Part shown: in pieces, positions 1 to 11,540 of the stretch
Layout: each line of letters begins with the position of its first letter
Position numbering within the stretch: the stretch's first letter is position 1
Assembly: GCF_947179515.1 (NCBI RefSeq)
Contig: NC_067480.1
Coordinates: 7,931,501-7,995,500, forward strand
Direction of reading: 5' to 3'
Length of the DNA: 64,000 nt
Source: Apodemus sylvaticus
Taxonomy: Eukaryota; Chordata; Mammalia; Rodentia; Muridae
Translations under genes and position numbers: made by a program
The notes under the pieces: model-generated
What the model was told of the DNA's origin: nothing
Database searches by the model: none
What the model saw: only the letters and a program-made list of their open reading frames with translations

Positions 1-325
1 GAAGGAACCGCCTCCATCAGGTTGGCCTCTGAGCACTTCTGTTGGGGATTTTCTTGATCATTAGTTGATGCAGGAGGGTGTAGCCCATTGTGGACAGCGC
101 CATATCTGGAGAGATGGTTCTGGGTCTGGGCTATGTAAGAAAGCTAGTTAAACACAAGCCTGTGAGTGAGACAGAAAGCAGTGTTCCTTTGTGGTTCCTG
201 CCTCTGAGTTTTTGCCTTGAGTTACCTCAATGATGACATTGAAGTGTAAGCTAAATAAACCCTTTCCTATCCAACTTACTTTTGGTCTGAGTGTTTTTAT
301 CACATCAACAGAAAAACTAGGAGAA
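1..325 (+). mobile_element. Rodent medium-reiterated repeat, URR1-like (name tentative)
   Basis: The stretch ends in a block (about 250-325) of the form 'gtgtaagctaaataaaccctttcct' followed by a TTGGTC-like segment and a CA-rich end, a signature I recall from an abundant rodent interspersed repeat. Its end resembles the reverse complement of the start of the repeat at about 29880, so the two may share termini, as expected for a non-autonomous DNA transposon. The family name is from memory. It may begin before the window. Confidence 0.4.
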
Positions 326-332
326 CAACATA

Positions 333-373
<41 letters not shown>

Positions 374-391
374 ACGCACACGCACACGCAC
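333..391. repeat. (CA)n / (CACACG)n microsatellite
   Basis: A pure CA run passes into a hexamer array in which every third CA is replaced by CG. Open frames across it on both strands are low-complexity artefacts. Confidence 0.95.
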
Positions 392-1850
392 CACTTCCCA
401 CTTTCTTCTCAGAGGATCAAACTCAGAGCCCACAAAGCCCTCAGCGGCTGCCTCTTCACCTCCAGGGCTCCCTTTCTGGAGTCCTGCCTGGTGCTCTGGA
501 GATAAGAGGTGTTTCTGGTCCCCATGCATCCAGGGACTCCCTGTGCCTGAAATGCCGTCTAAATGACCACATCGAAGCTGGCACCAAGTTCAGCACATAT
601 TGTGCTATGGTCTAACAGGACAGCAGTCTCAAAGCTGAGGTGTGGCTCAGAAGCACAGCATTTGGGTCCCCCAGAAACATAAAGAGAAGAGGACAAGAGG
701 AGATGGCCATCTGTCAGCACCACACCACGTCAGCACCACTCATTCAATGATGACCTCCCCCAGGGCTCTACCTGTCCAGACCTGCTGTGAAGAGGCCCTT
801 GGGCTCCTGATAAGGCCTTTACTAAAAGTCTCTGGTTTGCTCCTTAATTGCTGCAGGGACCAGGGCTGTTCACGTAGTGTCTGAGTCTCATGCAAACCAA
901 AGGTTAGAAATGTTTCCCTTGAAGGGGGAGGGATGCGTGAGCTGGCTGACTGGAAATGTATTCCATAGCTGCCTGCAGCTATTACGAACTGTGTTGCTGG
1001 AACAGAAGCTGAGGGATGGATGGAGAAGGGGCGAAAAGAAAGAAGGGCCAGGACAATATTTTACTGATAGAGGCCGAAACTTTAATGGCGGTCAGACCTT
1101 TTAACAGTTTGGGCAAACCCTTCCCCTCAGACTCGGGGTGGAGTTCTGACGGAAGTTGTCTAGCTTCTCCTGGAGGTCCTTGTCTCACTGCTCAGCAGCT
1201 GGGTGGGTCACCTGCTTAATTCAGGAATTCGTAGACCTGAGGAACACTGAGCTTACCCTTCACTCTAAGCTTCTCCACCCTAGGATAAAAACTCCTGCTG
1301 TGCGTGTGGAATGACTCCCCATTATGGCTCTGTACAGGAAAGGAGCCTCGTGTTCCTCTTATGTGTGCTGAGTCCCCTGCTACACCATAGCAATGTCCTC
1401 CTGGATGGCTTCTATCTGAAATTGTCTTAAATCTTGGGACATTTTCTCTCTGGCCAGCTCTGGCAGGGAAAACATACCGTTGGCTGTCCCATCAAAGGGC
1501 GCACGGATTCCTTCTCTGAGGGCATATGGAAACACAAGCAACATGTGGCCTCAATTATGGTCATGACAATGCATCTGACAGGGCACACATGTTCCATTGT
1601 AGACACAGTGCTGGGGAGTGCAGTGGAGACAGTCATGGGGCTGAGTGACAAGAGGGACGCTGTGAGCTGCTCTGTGCCCAAGCCAAGAGTTGGGAATGAA
1701 CATTTGGATGAAGCATCTAAACGGCTTGGAGGGGCTTGGTGGTGTGGTACCGGCCGCGTATCAATCCCCCCCCCCCCATCCGTATGCCACGAACCACCCA
1801 AACTTTCACGGACTTTCTTCTCTGCCCCATTTTGCTGGTGGCTGGTTGCT
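392..1850. other. Unique-looking intergenic DNA, no gene seen
   Basis: I found no recognisable SINE, LTR or exon here. Open frames of 60-166 codons occur on both strands around 1430-1930, but they overlap each other, have no recognisable domain and run into a B1-like repeat. A short C-run lies at about 1768-1779. Confidence 0.5.
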
Positions 1851-1854
1851 TTGC

Positions 1855-1985
1855 TTGTTTTGCTTTTAGATGAGGTCATCTGTGTAGCCGGGACTAGCTT
1901 TGAACTCAGTGTAGCCAGACAGGGTTCACATTAGCAACCTTCCTGTTTAGCCACCAAGTGCTTGGACTGCCGGTGTGGGCCACTA
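1855..1985 (-). mobile_element. Old B1-type SINE, antisense
   Basis: Diverged antisense B1 landmarks are present: a 'tgtgtagccgggactagctttgaactca' type block and a 'caagtgcttggactgccggtgtg' type block. Edges are approximate. Confidence 0.6.
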
Positions 1986-2036
1986 GGCCCTAGGCTAACC
2001 AGTGATCAGCTGTAACATAAGACCTCTTCTTTGGTG

Positions 2037-2215
2037 GGCTGGAGAGATGGCTCAGTGGTTGAGAGCACTGACTGCTCTTCTGACGGTCCTGAGTTCAAAT
2101 CCCAGCAACCACATGGTGGCTCACAACCATCCATAATGAGTTCTCACACCCTCTTCTGGAGTGTCTGGAGACAGCTACAGTGTACTTACATATAATAAAT
2201 AAATTTAAAAGAAAT
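2037..2215 (+). mobile_element. B2 SINE
   Basis: The element starts with the tRNA-derived GGGCTGGAGAGATGGCTCAG head with A/B-box region, continues through the CACATGGTGGCTCACAACCAT block, and ends in an AATAAATAAA tail. Confidence 0.92.
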
Positions 2216-2275
2216 ACATTTTTTTTAGATCCACAAAATCCATTAAAAGATAAACTGGGGTATGTTAAACTTTTT

Positions 2276-2440
2276 TTGGGTGGTGGCACACGCTTTTAAT
2301 CCCAGCAGTTGGGAGGCAGAAGCAGACACATCTCTGAGTTGAAGACCAGCCTGGTCTACAGAGTGAGTTCCAGAACAGCCAGGGCTACACAGAGAAACCC
2401 TGTTTCTAAAATCAAACAAAATCAAAAACAAAAGAACCCC
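2276..2440 (+). mobile_element. B1 SINE
   Basis: 7SL-derived B1 body in sense: GGTGGTGGCACACGC, then GACCAGCCTGGTCTACAGAGTGAG, then AGAGAAACCCTG and an A-rich tail. Confidence 0.9.
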
Positions 2441-2747
2441 CTCAAGAAAAACCTTTTTTGTTGTTGTTTAAACAATAAGAGTTACTTTTCTCACTATTCT
2501 GGAGATAATAAACCTAAGACATGATATCAGTGGGGTGGGCTTCCTCTGATGGCAATCTCCTTAGTTTGTGGATTACATTCTTCTCAGACTTCTCAGACTT
2601 CTCAGAGGGAAGAACATACAACCTTCCCTCTCTGTGGGATGTAATTGCCTCTTCATAGATATTGATTGATTGATTGATTATAGTGCTGGAAACAGAACAC
2701 AGGGCTCACATTCTACCACTGAACTATTTTTCTTGGTTCAGCCCTAT

Positions 2748-2926
2748 TTTTTAAAAGATTTATTTATTTTATGTATATGAGCACACCACCATTGCTCTCT
2801 TCAGAAGAGGGCGTCAGATCTCATTACAGATGGTTGTGAGCCACCATGTGGTTGCTGGGAATTGAACTCAAAGACCTCTGGAAGAGCAGCCAATGATCTT
2901 AACTGCTGAGCCATCTCTCTAGCTCA
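2748..2926 (-). mobile_element. B2 SINE, antisense
   Basis: The antisense B2 begins with an AAAGATTTATTTATTT tail and ends with the reversed head GAGCCATCTCTCTAGC. The internal CCAGAAGAGGGCATCAGATC-type block is present. Confidence 0.92.
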
Positions 2927-3297
2927 GCCCTATTATTTTCAGTTGATACATAATTGCCCATATCTATGGGGTACAGCCTAACATTGCATCATATGTGTAC
3001 ACTGTATAATAGGATTAGATTAAATTAATTGGCATGCTCATCACCACAGACATTTACCGTTTCTCTGGGTTGGGGATCATTCAGAACCCATTTGACACTG
3101 TGATGGGTAGTCTCAGTTATTAACCTGGTAAGTCCAGAGCTTCCCAGGACATGACCTCATTCTTGCAGGGGAGTCATAGCCAGAAAGTCTGCCTTCGCCT
3201 TGAAAACAGTCTGGATTTATAGGGACTTTGGATCAGAAAGATGTACGTGTTGCTTACTGATGATATAGGTTTTTTAAAACTTTTAAAGAAAGTTTTG

Positions 3298-3472
3298 GGC
3301 TGGAGAGATGGCTCAGAGGTTAAGAGCACTGACTGCTCTTCCGAAGGTCCTGAGTTCAATTCCCAGGAACCTCATGGTGGCTCACAATCATCTGTAATGG
3401 GATCTGATGCCCTCTTCTGGGGTGTCTGAAGACAGCTACAGTGTACTGTCTTAGATATAATAATAAATAAAT
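3298..3472 (+). mobile_element. B2 SINE
   Basis: Complete B2 with GGGCTGGAGAGATGGCTCAG head and AATAATAAATAAATCTT tail. Confidence 0.92.
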
Positions 3473-3476
3473 CTTT

Positions 3477-3580
3477 GGGCCGGAGTGAGCAGAGGTCCTG
3501 AATTCAATTCCCAGCCACCACACAATGGCTCACAACCATCTGGACAGCTACAGTGTACTCATATATACAAACCTTAAAAA
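3477..3580 (+). mobile_element. Partial B2 SINE with internal deletions
   Basis: It directly follows the tail of the preceding B2. The GGGCCGGAG head is followed by the GTCCTGAATTCAATTCCCAG and GGCTCACAACCATCT blocks, with parts missing. Confidence 0.7.
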
Positions 3581-3875
3581 AGATGAAGTTTAAATTACTG
3601 AGTTTCTTAAATGAAAAGGCTTCAAAACTGAGACACACTGACCTGCCAGCCTAAATAGATCTCATTTGTAAAATGCAGGCCTTGCTTTTCCCAGGCCCAC
3701 CAGGTTGCCTGCTGAGAAGGCAGACTAGAGGACAGCTTTACCCTGCTGACAGGTTTCACAAGAAAGCAAACTCACAAAACAGGTTCCGGTGAAGGACAAG
3801 CACGAGCCACCATGCTGTTGTTATTGACTAAAAGTTTACTTTTTACTGCTCCTTTATTAAAAAAAAATAGTTATT

Positions 3876-4062
3876 AGGGGCTGAAGAGATAGCTCCGAGG
3901 CTATGAGCATGCACTGCTCTTCCGAAGGTCCTGAGTTCGATTCCCAGCACCCACATGGCAGCTTACAACTGTCTGGTGCTGTCTTCTGGTGTGCAGATGT
4001 ACATGCAGACAAAGTACCCATACACATAAAACACATAAACAATAAATATTTTAAAATATTAA
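3876..4062 (+). mobile_element. B2/B3-type SINE
   Basis: GGGGCTGAAGAGATAGCTC head, CCCAGCACCCACATGGCAGC middle, and CATAAAACACATAAACAATAAAT tail. Confidence 0.85.
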
Positions 4063-4459
4063 AATAAAAAGCTGCTTTTCAGCGACTGCTCTCAGTGGCC
4101 AAACATATCCCATGGTAAACAATTGGATCTTTCCAGATGAAAAGAAAGAGTTTAAAGTCTATGTAGGTTTGTTTCTATGGGAGGATTTCAGTGTAGACTG
4201 TAAACCGTGATCACACGAACACCTTCTGTCCCAGGCTATGCCTGCCACAGCAGGTTCCCGTTCCGCCAACAGACTCCATCCAGGAATCAACTGAGGCACT
4301 TTGGGGCGAACTGCTCTAAAACGGCCTGAACTTCCCTAGCTCTTGTGGTCCTACAAAGCCAGTGAGCCTTGGTTTTACTGAACGCTGATGCTGACCCAGC
4401 CAGTCAGTGTGAGCGTTCCCTGTCTGGTCAGGTTTGGTCAGTGAGCCAGATGTTTCCAA

Positions 4460-5170
4460 TGGAATGTCCCAGATCTCTGACATCCCCCTCCCGGCCTTTA
4501 ACTACCATTCCAGCCTCTAGGCCCAGCCTTGACTAAGCGACTAAAACACACCTTGTCGTCAACAAAAGGCTGGAATGTGTGCTCTCGGGCACTCCAGATG
4601 TCTAGGTGTCTAGAAATGAGCTCAAGCTGAACTATAGATTTCTGGCAGTTGGATAAAATCCAGCATTCCTCAGGATCTTGAGAAACAGACTCCCTTCCCT
4701 CAAAAGCAGTCATTTCCCTTGCTCTGACAGAAGCAACATGGCTGCTCATCAGTCCCACGCTGGCCTACAGGCCTTCTCGGCTGCTGCAGCCCAAAGCATC
4801 CCCACTAGCATTCTTACCTCCCCAGGCTTCCCTCTTCCCTGTATTATGTCCTCTCTGTATAATTCAAGGTCCCCCACCCCACACCCCCAACCCCACACTG
4901 GCACTGCTATCTCTTGCTATTCTTAATATTCTCTCTCTCTCTCTCTGCCCCATGTCCCCTCTTTCCCTGCCCTTCCTCCTGCTCTCCTGCTCTCTCTTGC
5001 TGGTCTCTATCTCGTGCTGTCTCTACTATCCTCTCCCACTTTTTTGCTTTCCTTGCAGGTAGACCTAGCCGTACCCAGCCCGCTTTTGCTGTGTCTCTGC
5101 TCTGGACTCTTCCAGATGCCCCTGGATGTTCTCTGTCTTACCCACAATAAAAACTTCCCTCCCTAACAGA
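4460..5170 (+). mobile_element. Possible LTR-like or other old repeat (unassigned)
   Basis: A CT-rich stretch (about 4926-5040) runs into a CCCACAATAAAAACTTCC end at about 5140-5165, the layout expected of an LTR 3' half with a poly(A) signal. I cannot name the family, and the left edge is a guess. Confidence 0.25.
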
Positions 5171-5867
5171 ATAGTAATTGAGGCAGTTTCTTTGCTGCGC
5201 ATACCTCACATACAGTTGAGGAAATCGAGGTTGGAAAACCTGTCCATTGTGGGTGGAACCATTCCCTAGGGCAGGATCCTGGATTGAATGCAAGGGAGAA
5301 ATTAAGTGATGCTAGTGTTTGTGTTTACTGACTGTGAACACAATGTGACTAACTGTTCCAGATCCCGAAGCCTTGATTTCATCTACCAGATAAACTGTTG
5401 CTCTTGTCAGATATTTTATTGCAGCCACAGTAAAGCAACCAAGGCAAAAATACAACTAGTTGGAAACAATTTAGCTTTTTAAAGCTGTGACTCAGCAAAT
5501 CTTTACTGGAAACTCTCTAGGTACAGGTTAGTTGGTGGTTAATTAGATTAATCTGAAAGGCTAAGCCTGAGTCCTTAGTTAGGCATTAGTTAAGGGTTAT
5601 GCAGTAGCCTGGAATACAACCATTAACACTGAGTTGAGTTTTGGTTTACCTACATAGGAACACAGAACTCTGTAGGCTAATGTCTCCCAGAGCAATTATT
5701 ATTACAATCTTTAAATATAAAAAAGCTGATTGTCACTTCATACTCCAGTCTCATTTTTGGAAGTGCTTTCGTCAGATTGTCTTGGTTTGTTCTGGGTTAG
5801 GCTGGACTCAGAGATCACTTCATCTGCCACTAAAGACATGCACCATCACACCTGGTTCATTGCTACT

Positions 5868-6090
5868 TTAATTTTTAAAAAATTATTTTATCCATGTGGG
5901 CATTTTGCCTACATGTTTATCTGCATGCCATGTGTATGCCTGGTACCTAAGGGGACCAGGAAAGGGTACAGGATCCCTTAGAACTCGAATTACGAAGGAT
6001 TGTGAGCCACCACGTAGGTCATGGGATCAAATCTGGGTCCTCTGGAAGCGCAGCCAGTGCTCTTAAGATGACCGAGTCATCTCTCCAGCC
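5868..6090 (-). mobile_element. B3-type SINE, antisense
   Basis: Antisense B3 with an AT-rich tail at the left and GAGTCATCTCTCCAGCCC at the right edge. The middle is diverged and rich in GGTACC/GGGACC. Confidence 0.8.
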
Positions 6091-6099
6091 CTTATAAGT

Positions 6100-7640
6100 G
6101 TATTTCTTTTTAATCCAACTATAACTCTACCTTAGGTTGTAGAGAGTCTTCCTGTGTGATCCTCCCTCTCTGAGGCCGAGGCCAGCTGACTCCGGTTTTC
6201 ACCCGATCTTGTTTGTACTCAGAGGGCTCTACTCCAGCCACCTCGGAGCTTTGAAGTCCTCTACAGCCAGCAAGGTTAAATTGCTTTGGGCAGGCTGCAG
6301 GCAGCTGTGCGTTTGAAGTGGTTAAAAGCCAGTGTAGATCTACGGAGCAGAAAGGAAAGTTTGGAGCATACCTGGTTCCGGGCAGTTCGCACTGTTGTCT
6401 ATCCCTGTTCCCAGAACGGGGCTGGGGGTGGGGAGGTTGGAGGGGGGAGTACACAAAACCTTCTATTGCTCATTGTAGCCCACTGAGAGTCTGTCAGTCA
6501 GCTTCCTGTCACGTGACAAAAGACTCCCGAAAATCAATTTTTGAGAAGACTTGAGATTTCTTGGGGGCAGTTTGAGAGGCCTCATCCAGGCTGCTTAGCC
6601 GCATCACACCACGCTGCCAGTAGTGGGTGAAAGTTCGTGGCTAGGGGGCCTGCCACTCAGTGTCCAGGAGGAAAGACAGGAATGGACCAGAATTCCAGTG
6701 TTGCCCGCGACCTAACTCCTCCTGGCCAGGCCCCTCTTCCAAATAGTTCTATGGCTTCCCTGTCAAGCCACAGGCGGGAAGCTAAACCCGTCAGCATCCC
6801 TGCCTTTGCAGAACATTCCAGAGCTAACTATATCAGCCTCTGTTTTATATTGTGCACACGGGGAAATGAATTCATACTTCTTGTACATATGCACGAAACT
6901 GTGAAGCCCGGCTCCGGTCTCTTCCCGCTTCTCCCACCGAGTGTCCTCCTCCCCACCCCCCGCAGGGTTCTTAAAGTCTGCCCTGCTGTGTTCAGCTCGG
7001 TCGGTCCGGAGATTGCTTCCTCTCCTTCCCCGGTCCTTGAGGCCACAGGTTTTAATGCTTTTCCAAGAATGGAAAGGAGTTGTAACTTTACAGAGCAGTG
7101 AGGTCCTGTGAGCCCTTGGGGAGAGAGGGAAATGGGAACTCTGCTCCTATGGGGTAGCCGGAAGTGCTAGGGAGGCAGGCAGCTGGGAGTACCCACTGAC
7201 AGCTCCCCGGACCCTACAAGGGGCGAGCCACGTGGACGCGAAGATCGAAGATCAGGCACCCATCGGATCCATCTTTTGAAGTTTAGATGGTCTGAGCTTT
7301 CATTTTACTTGAGTCTCCTTCCTTAAGGTAGTCTCTTGCCTCCATGCACCCCCGGGCTACAGTGGGAAGCCTGGGAATCCAAAGGAGGCCAGGAAGGAAG
7401 GAAGGAGGGGCCTGGCTCCTCGGTTGGTCCTCCTCAGTCTCCAAGGGGAACTCCAGGAAAGGGACACGGGGAGACATGCCCCAACTCCCCCCAGCCTCGC
7501 CCGGGCAGAGCGGAGGTGAGTACCCTTTGAAGACTCACGCTCATGGGCACCAGAACATGCCCCTGAAATCCCAGAGAGAACTTTTTAAAATTAAAAAAAG
7601 GGAGTCTGGGTAGATGGTTGCCTAACAGACATAAGTGAGG
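6100..7640. other. Repeat-poor intergenic DNA, no gene supported
   Basis: There is an open frame of 154 codons (6637-7101, plus strand) with no recognisable domain and no supporting splice or promoter context. I treat it as chance. No SINE is seen. Confidence 0.5.
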
Positions 7641-7650
7641 CCTTAGGTTT

Positions 7651-7654
7651 GCAC

Positions 7655-7684
<30 letters not shown>
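7651..7684. repeat. (CG)n(CA)n alternating purine-pyrimidine tract
   Basis: A CGCGCGCG core is followed by (CA)n. Uninterrupted alternation of purine and pyrimidine makes this a Z-DNA-prone tract. Confidence 0.9.
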
Positions 7685-7686
<2 letters not shown>

Positions 7687-7689
7687 GTC

Positions 7690-8690
7690 AAAACCACACG
7701 TGCACAATGTATGTGTGGAGGGATCGTTTTTATGGATTCAAAGGATGAGATTCTAGTTATTCACTTTTAAAAGATGTACACACAAGTACAATCTTAGAAG
7801 ACATAAATGTATCCGCGGCGGTGCACGCCTATACTGCCTGAGCTCCTATGGCTGGGGAGAGTGTTAAATGGAGGCCAGCCGGGGCCTTTGGAGCAAGATC
7901 GTGTCTCATCGCCTTCCTCAAAATGGAAAGTACATCGAGTCTATTTCACTGCGACTTGCAGTTTTCCTTAATATGCTACAGATTTCCATACATATACACA
8001 CAGATCTGTCTTGATCTTTCAGATGCATGCCATATCATCACAATGTTGTGTAACTGGCTGCTTTAGGGACAGGTCCAGGGACCAAGCGGACAGCTGGAGG
8101 AGCTAGCCGGCAGCAGGGACTTGTGAGTATCTGCCCTCTGGAAGCCCCTTTCCTGCTAACTGCCCTGCCCCGGGAGCAACCTCTAATCTCCATAAAAGGG
8201 GCCGGTGAGATGCGTGGGAAAGCCCCAGATTCCATCACTTTGAAAAGGCCGGTTTAAGCCCACATGGCACACGCCCATCTAACCTTCAAAGGCGTTTGAA
8301 ATCACATTAAGTCCCATTCCTCTGCTGGCCATGGGGGCTCATGCCTGCAAGCCCAGTGCACTGGGGGATTTCCAGTAGTGGGAGTATTGCCGGGAATTCT
8401 GGGCCAATCTAGGCTCCAGAGGCCAGCGGGAGCTATGGTGTAAGGCCCGATGCCCCTGCCCCTCAGGAAGTGAATCCACCAGTTCTCTTCTGCTCCCTTT
8501 TATTTCTTTTACTTATATGGACTCAAAGGAAAACTTAAAATGCGTAGACGGTCAACTCCACCGGTTCAATTCTTTTCTATGTGGTACCAAGAAAGAAATT
8601 TCCTGGACCAAATCTGTAGAGATGATCTGCGTGGAAGGGACAGGAAGTATCATTTCAAGTGCCACTGCTTACAATACTTCAGCTTCTTTG
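7690..8690. other. Intergenic DNA, no gene seen
   Basis: Only short, diverged SINE-like words are visible, for example a B1-like sense segment near 8325-8400. No exon or RNA gene is supported. Confidence 0.4.
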
Positions 8691-8692
8691 TG

Positions 8693-8828
8693 TTTGATAC
8701 AGTCTCATTAGTTAGCTCTGCTTTCCTGTAACTTACTATGTAGACTAGGATAGCCTCGAACTTACAGGGATCTGCCTGCCTCTGTCTCTTGAGTGCTGGA
8801 ATTAAAGTCATGTGCCACTGTGCCCAGC
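8693..8828 (-). mobile_element. B1-type SINE, antisense
   Basis: Antisense B1 landmarks: GTAGACTAGGATAGCCTCGA, TCTGCCTGCCTCTGTCTC and GAGTGCTGGAATTAAAG. Confidence 0.8.
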
Positions 8829-8964
8829 CAGGATTCTTTTCTGAATTAATGTTATATAGATTGCACAAAATAGTTTCATTTATGACATTTTCACAATATA
8901 TAAAGTAATATATTTTGATAGCATACACCCACTATTATTCTTTCTTTGTTATTTGTTTGTTTGT

Positions 8965-9098
8965 TTGAGAGGGCATTTCCCTGTGTAACCCTGGCTGTCC
9001 TAGAACTCCATCTGTAGAGGAGGCTGGCCCTGAACTCAAGAGATCCACCTGCCTCTGCCCCTTGAATGCCGGCATGAAAGATGAGCTCCACCAGGCCC
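8965..9098 (-). mobile_element. B1 SINE, antisense
   Basis: A (TTTG)n lead is followed by CCTGTGTAACCCTGGCTGTC and CCACCTGCCTCTGCCCC blocks. Confidence 0.85.
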
Positions 9099-9114
9099 AA
9101 CAACCCAACTTAAC

Positions 9115-9680
9115 AGTGAATTAGTAAGGGCCTGCCTTGGGTAGATAGTTTTTAAAGGAGAATAAACAAAGTCCAGTAGCCAATAAGAACATAAAACTAT
9201 GTTAAACTTCACTAACTGTCCTGAAAATGCAAATGAAAACCACAGTGAAATACACTTTACAGTAATCAGGACTTGGATATAAAGGCAAAGATAAATCACG
9301 GGTGAGCATGTGAATCACTGTGGGCTGTAGGTAATACATCCATACAGATGTAGGACGATCTCTTTAAACGAAATCGAACACAGAGTTATCATACGACCCA
9401 GAAATTGTGCCTCTGGGATCTAATAAATTGAAATTAAGGACTGGCACAGACCTTTGGTTGGCTTGTTTGCTCTATTGAGACAGGGCCTCATGTATGAAAG
9501 GCTGTCATTGCACTTGCCATGTGGTCAGGGGTGATCTCGAAGCTCTGGGACTGTAGCACGTGCCACCACGCCTGGCTCTGAACAGATATTCATATCCCCG
9601 AGCTGGTAGCAGCGTGAGGTATGACAGAAGAAAGGTGATTGACAGATGGATTAATGAAACATGCAGTCGAATGCAGTTTA
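9115..9680 (+). mobile_element. Old L1 3'-end fragment, interrupted by a SINE
   Basis: Diverged L1 ORF2-end phrases are recognisable in order: an AAAATGCAAATGAAAACCACAGTGAAATAC segment (about 9225-9255), a CGACCCAGAAATTGTGCCTCTGGG segment (about 9397-9420), then after a B1-like insertion (about 9450-9578) the 'tattcatatccc...tagcagcgtga' and 'gattgacagatggattaatgaaac' phrases. This is a remnant with no coding capacity. Confidence 0.65.
9465..9577 (-). mobile_element. Diverged B1-type SINE inside the L1 remnant, antisense
   Basis: GAGACAGGGCCTCATGTA near the start and GCACGTGCCACCACGCCTGGC at the end mark an antisense B1 relative that splits the flanking L1 fragment. Confidence 0.6.
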
Positions 9681-9695
9681 GTGTTTACAAAGCTG

Positions 9696-9790
9696 GGTCT
9701 GGGTGTGATGGCTCTACACATGTGACTTTGGTGGCTGAGGCAGGAGAGTCACTGTTCTGAGGCCAGCCTGAACAATGCAGTAAGAATTTA
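9696..9790 (+). mobile_element. Partial B1-type SINE
   Basis: Sense GCTGAGGCAGGAGAGTCACTG and GAGGCCAGCCTGAACAATG blocks. The 5' part is diverged. Confidence 0.6.
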
Positions 9791-9978
9791 TTTCAACACC
9801 GACATTTGAAAAAGTGGGCTCCCTCTCAATAGTCCCTCACTTGCTTACCTACCATCTGTGAGGCCATGGGTTGATACTCAGTGCCTTCCGCAGAAGGACT
9901 GGAATTCTGCCAGGTTGTATCACATGGCTGAATATTTGTTTTGTTTGTTTTGTTTTGTTTTTTGTTTGTTTGTTTGTT

Positions 9979-10120
9979 TTTCGAGACAGAGTTTCTCTGT
10001 GTAGCCCTGGCTGTCCTGGAAATCACTCTGTAGACCAGGTTGGCCTCAAACTCATAAATCCACCTGCCTCTGCCTCCCAAGTGCTGGGACTAAAGGTGTG
10101 TGCCCCCACTGCCTGCCTGG
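9979..10120 (-). mobile_element. B1 SINE, antisense
   Basis: Follows a (TTTTG)n tail. TTCGAGACAGAGTTTCTCTG starts the element and CACTGCCTGCCTGG ends it. Low divergence. Confidence 0.92.
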
Positions 10121-10309
10121 CATGACGTCTCTTATAGAAGGCATGCAGCCAGTGAGACCTTCCGCTGCCCCTGCCATGGGGAGCCACTGTCTGAGCGGGC
10201 ATGACCACGGTTCAGGTCAGAGGAGCTGGTGCACTTCCAAGAGTGCAGCTGGTGATGCCTGCTATAACACGGGTATGATTAGCTTCATCAGCTGTCACCA
10301 CTAAGCTGG

Positions 10310-10440
10310 GTTTTCCAGACAGGGTTTCTCCGTAATCTAGGCTGGCCTGGAACTTACTCTGTAGCCCAGGCTAACTTCAAACTCATAGAGATCTACTTGC
10401 CTCTCTCTCCTGAGTGCTGGCACTAAAATCATTCCTGGCC
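10310..10440 (-). mobile_element. B1 SINE, antisense
   Basis: CAGACAGGGTTTCTCCGTAA and CTCCTGAGTGCTGGCACTAA blocks. Confidence 0.85.
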
Positions 10441-10690
10441 TGTGTTATTGTATGGTTTAACGTAATAAGAAAGCAGGGAAGCAACAGGAGCACCTACACA
10501 ATTATAAACAAGTTAACAAGGGGCATACAATTTGTACTTTTCCAAATTTTCACTGTGATTTTATCCACTAGACTTATACCCTGTTTGTATGATTATAATT
10601 CTTATTAGTACCTCAGATATCACTGCTTCTTCAAAAGTCAATGCGCAAAGGGGCTGGAGAGAGGATGGAGCAGATAAAAATATGAGCACT

Positions 10691-10860
10691 GGCCGGGCAG
10701 TGGTGGCGCATGCCTGTAATCCCAGCACTCTGGGAGGCAGAGGCAGGCAAATTTCTGAGTTCGAGGCCAGCCTGGTCTACAGCAGAGTGAGTTCCAGGAC
10801 AGCCAGGGCTATACAGAGAAGCCCTGTCTCAAAAAAACCAAATCCAAAAAAAAAAAAAAA
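10691..10860 (+). mobile_element. B1 SINE nested in a B3-type element
   Basis: GGCCGGGCAGTGGTGGCGCA start and full B1 body, followed by an A-rich tail with interspersed CC. Confidence 0.92.
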
Positions 10861-10886
10861 ACCAAAAAAACCAAATAAACCCCCAA

Positions 10887-10888
<2 letters not shown>

Positions 10889-10918
<30 letters not shown>
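10889..10918. repeat. (CA)n microsatellite at a B1 tail
   Basis: A pure CA run follows the A-rich tail of the nested B1. Confidence 0.95.
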
Positions 10919-10919
<1 letters not shown>

Positions 10920-11351
10920 CACTGGATGCTCTTCCAGAAGATTAGGGTTTGAGTCCCAGCACCCACAGGGATGCTTGCAATCATATGTAACTACAGGTCT
11001 GGAGGGTCCATTGCCCTCTTCTGGCCTCCTCTGGTACTGCATGTATACCTTACACATACATTCATGTAGACACCCATTCTTATAAAAATAAGTAAAAAAC
11101 AGACAGAAACAAACAAAAGACAAATCCCACAATGCTGATAGAAAAAATACAGTGAAAGATAAAGTTTGGTTTCTCACCTATGGAGAAAACAGGGCTATAG
11201 TCACAATGTGTGATTTCTGAACAACCAAATAGCAATTTGAAGTCTCCTGTTGACCTAACACTGATGCGATAATGCAAATACATTTCAGTCTAACCTTTTC
11301 TTGTTTAAGGAAATTTTTAGCAATATTATACATGTAAATTTTTTGGATAAT

Positions 11352-11540
11352 TTTTAAAAGATTTATTTATTATTTATTATTATATCTAAGTACACTGTAG
11401 CTTTCTTCAGATGCACCAGAAGAGGGTATCAGATCTCATCACAGATGGCTGTGAGCCATCATGTGATTGCTGGGATTTGAACTCAGGACCTTGGGAAGAT
11501 AGGTCAGTGTGCTTAACCGCTGAACCATCTTTCCAGCCTG
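11352..11540 (-). mobile_element. B2 SINE, antisense
   Basis: AAAGATTTATTTATTATTTATT tail at left; GAACCATCTTTCCAGCC head at right. Confidence 0.92.

Larger units (their letters stand above)
10650..11095 (+). mobile_element. B3-type SINE split by a nested B1
   Basis: The head GGGGCTGGAGAGAGGATGGAGCAG (10650-10690) is separated from its own body and tail (10917-11095: GATGCTCTTCCAGAAGATTA, then CCCAGCACCCACAGG) by a B1 with its A-rich and CA tail. The younger B1 therefore landed in an existing B3. Confidence 0.8.

Noticed and set aside
5641..5981. Small plus-strand frames of 76-83 codons
   Set aside because: They overlap diverged B1- and B3-type SINE sequence and have no domain.
6637..7101. 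154-codon plus-strand frame
   Set aside because: No recognisable domain, no conserved-looking composition, no splice or promoter context.
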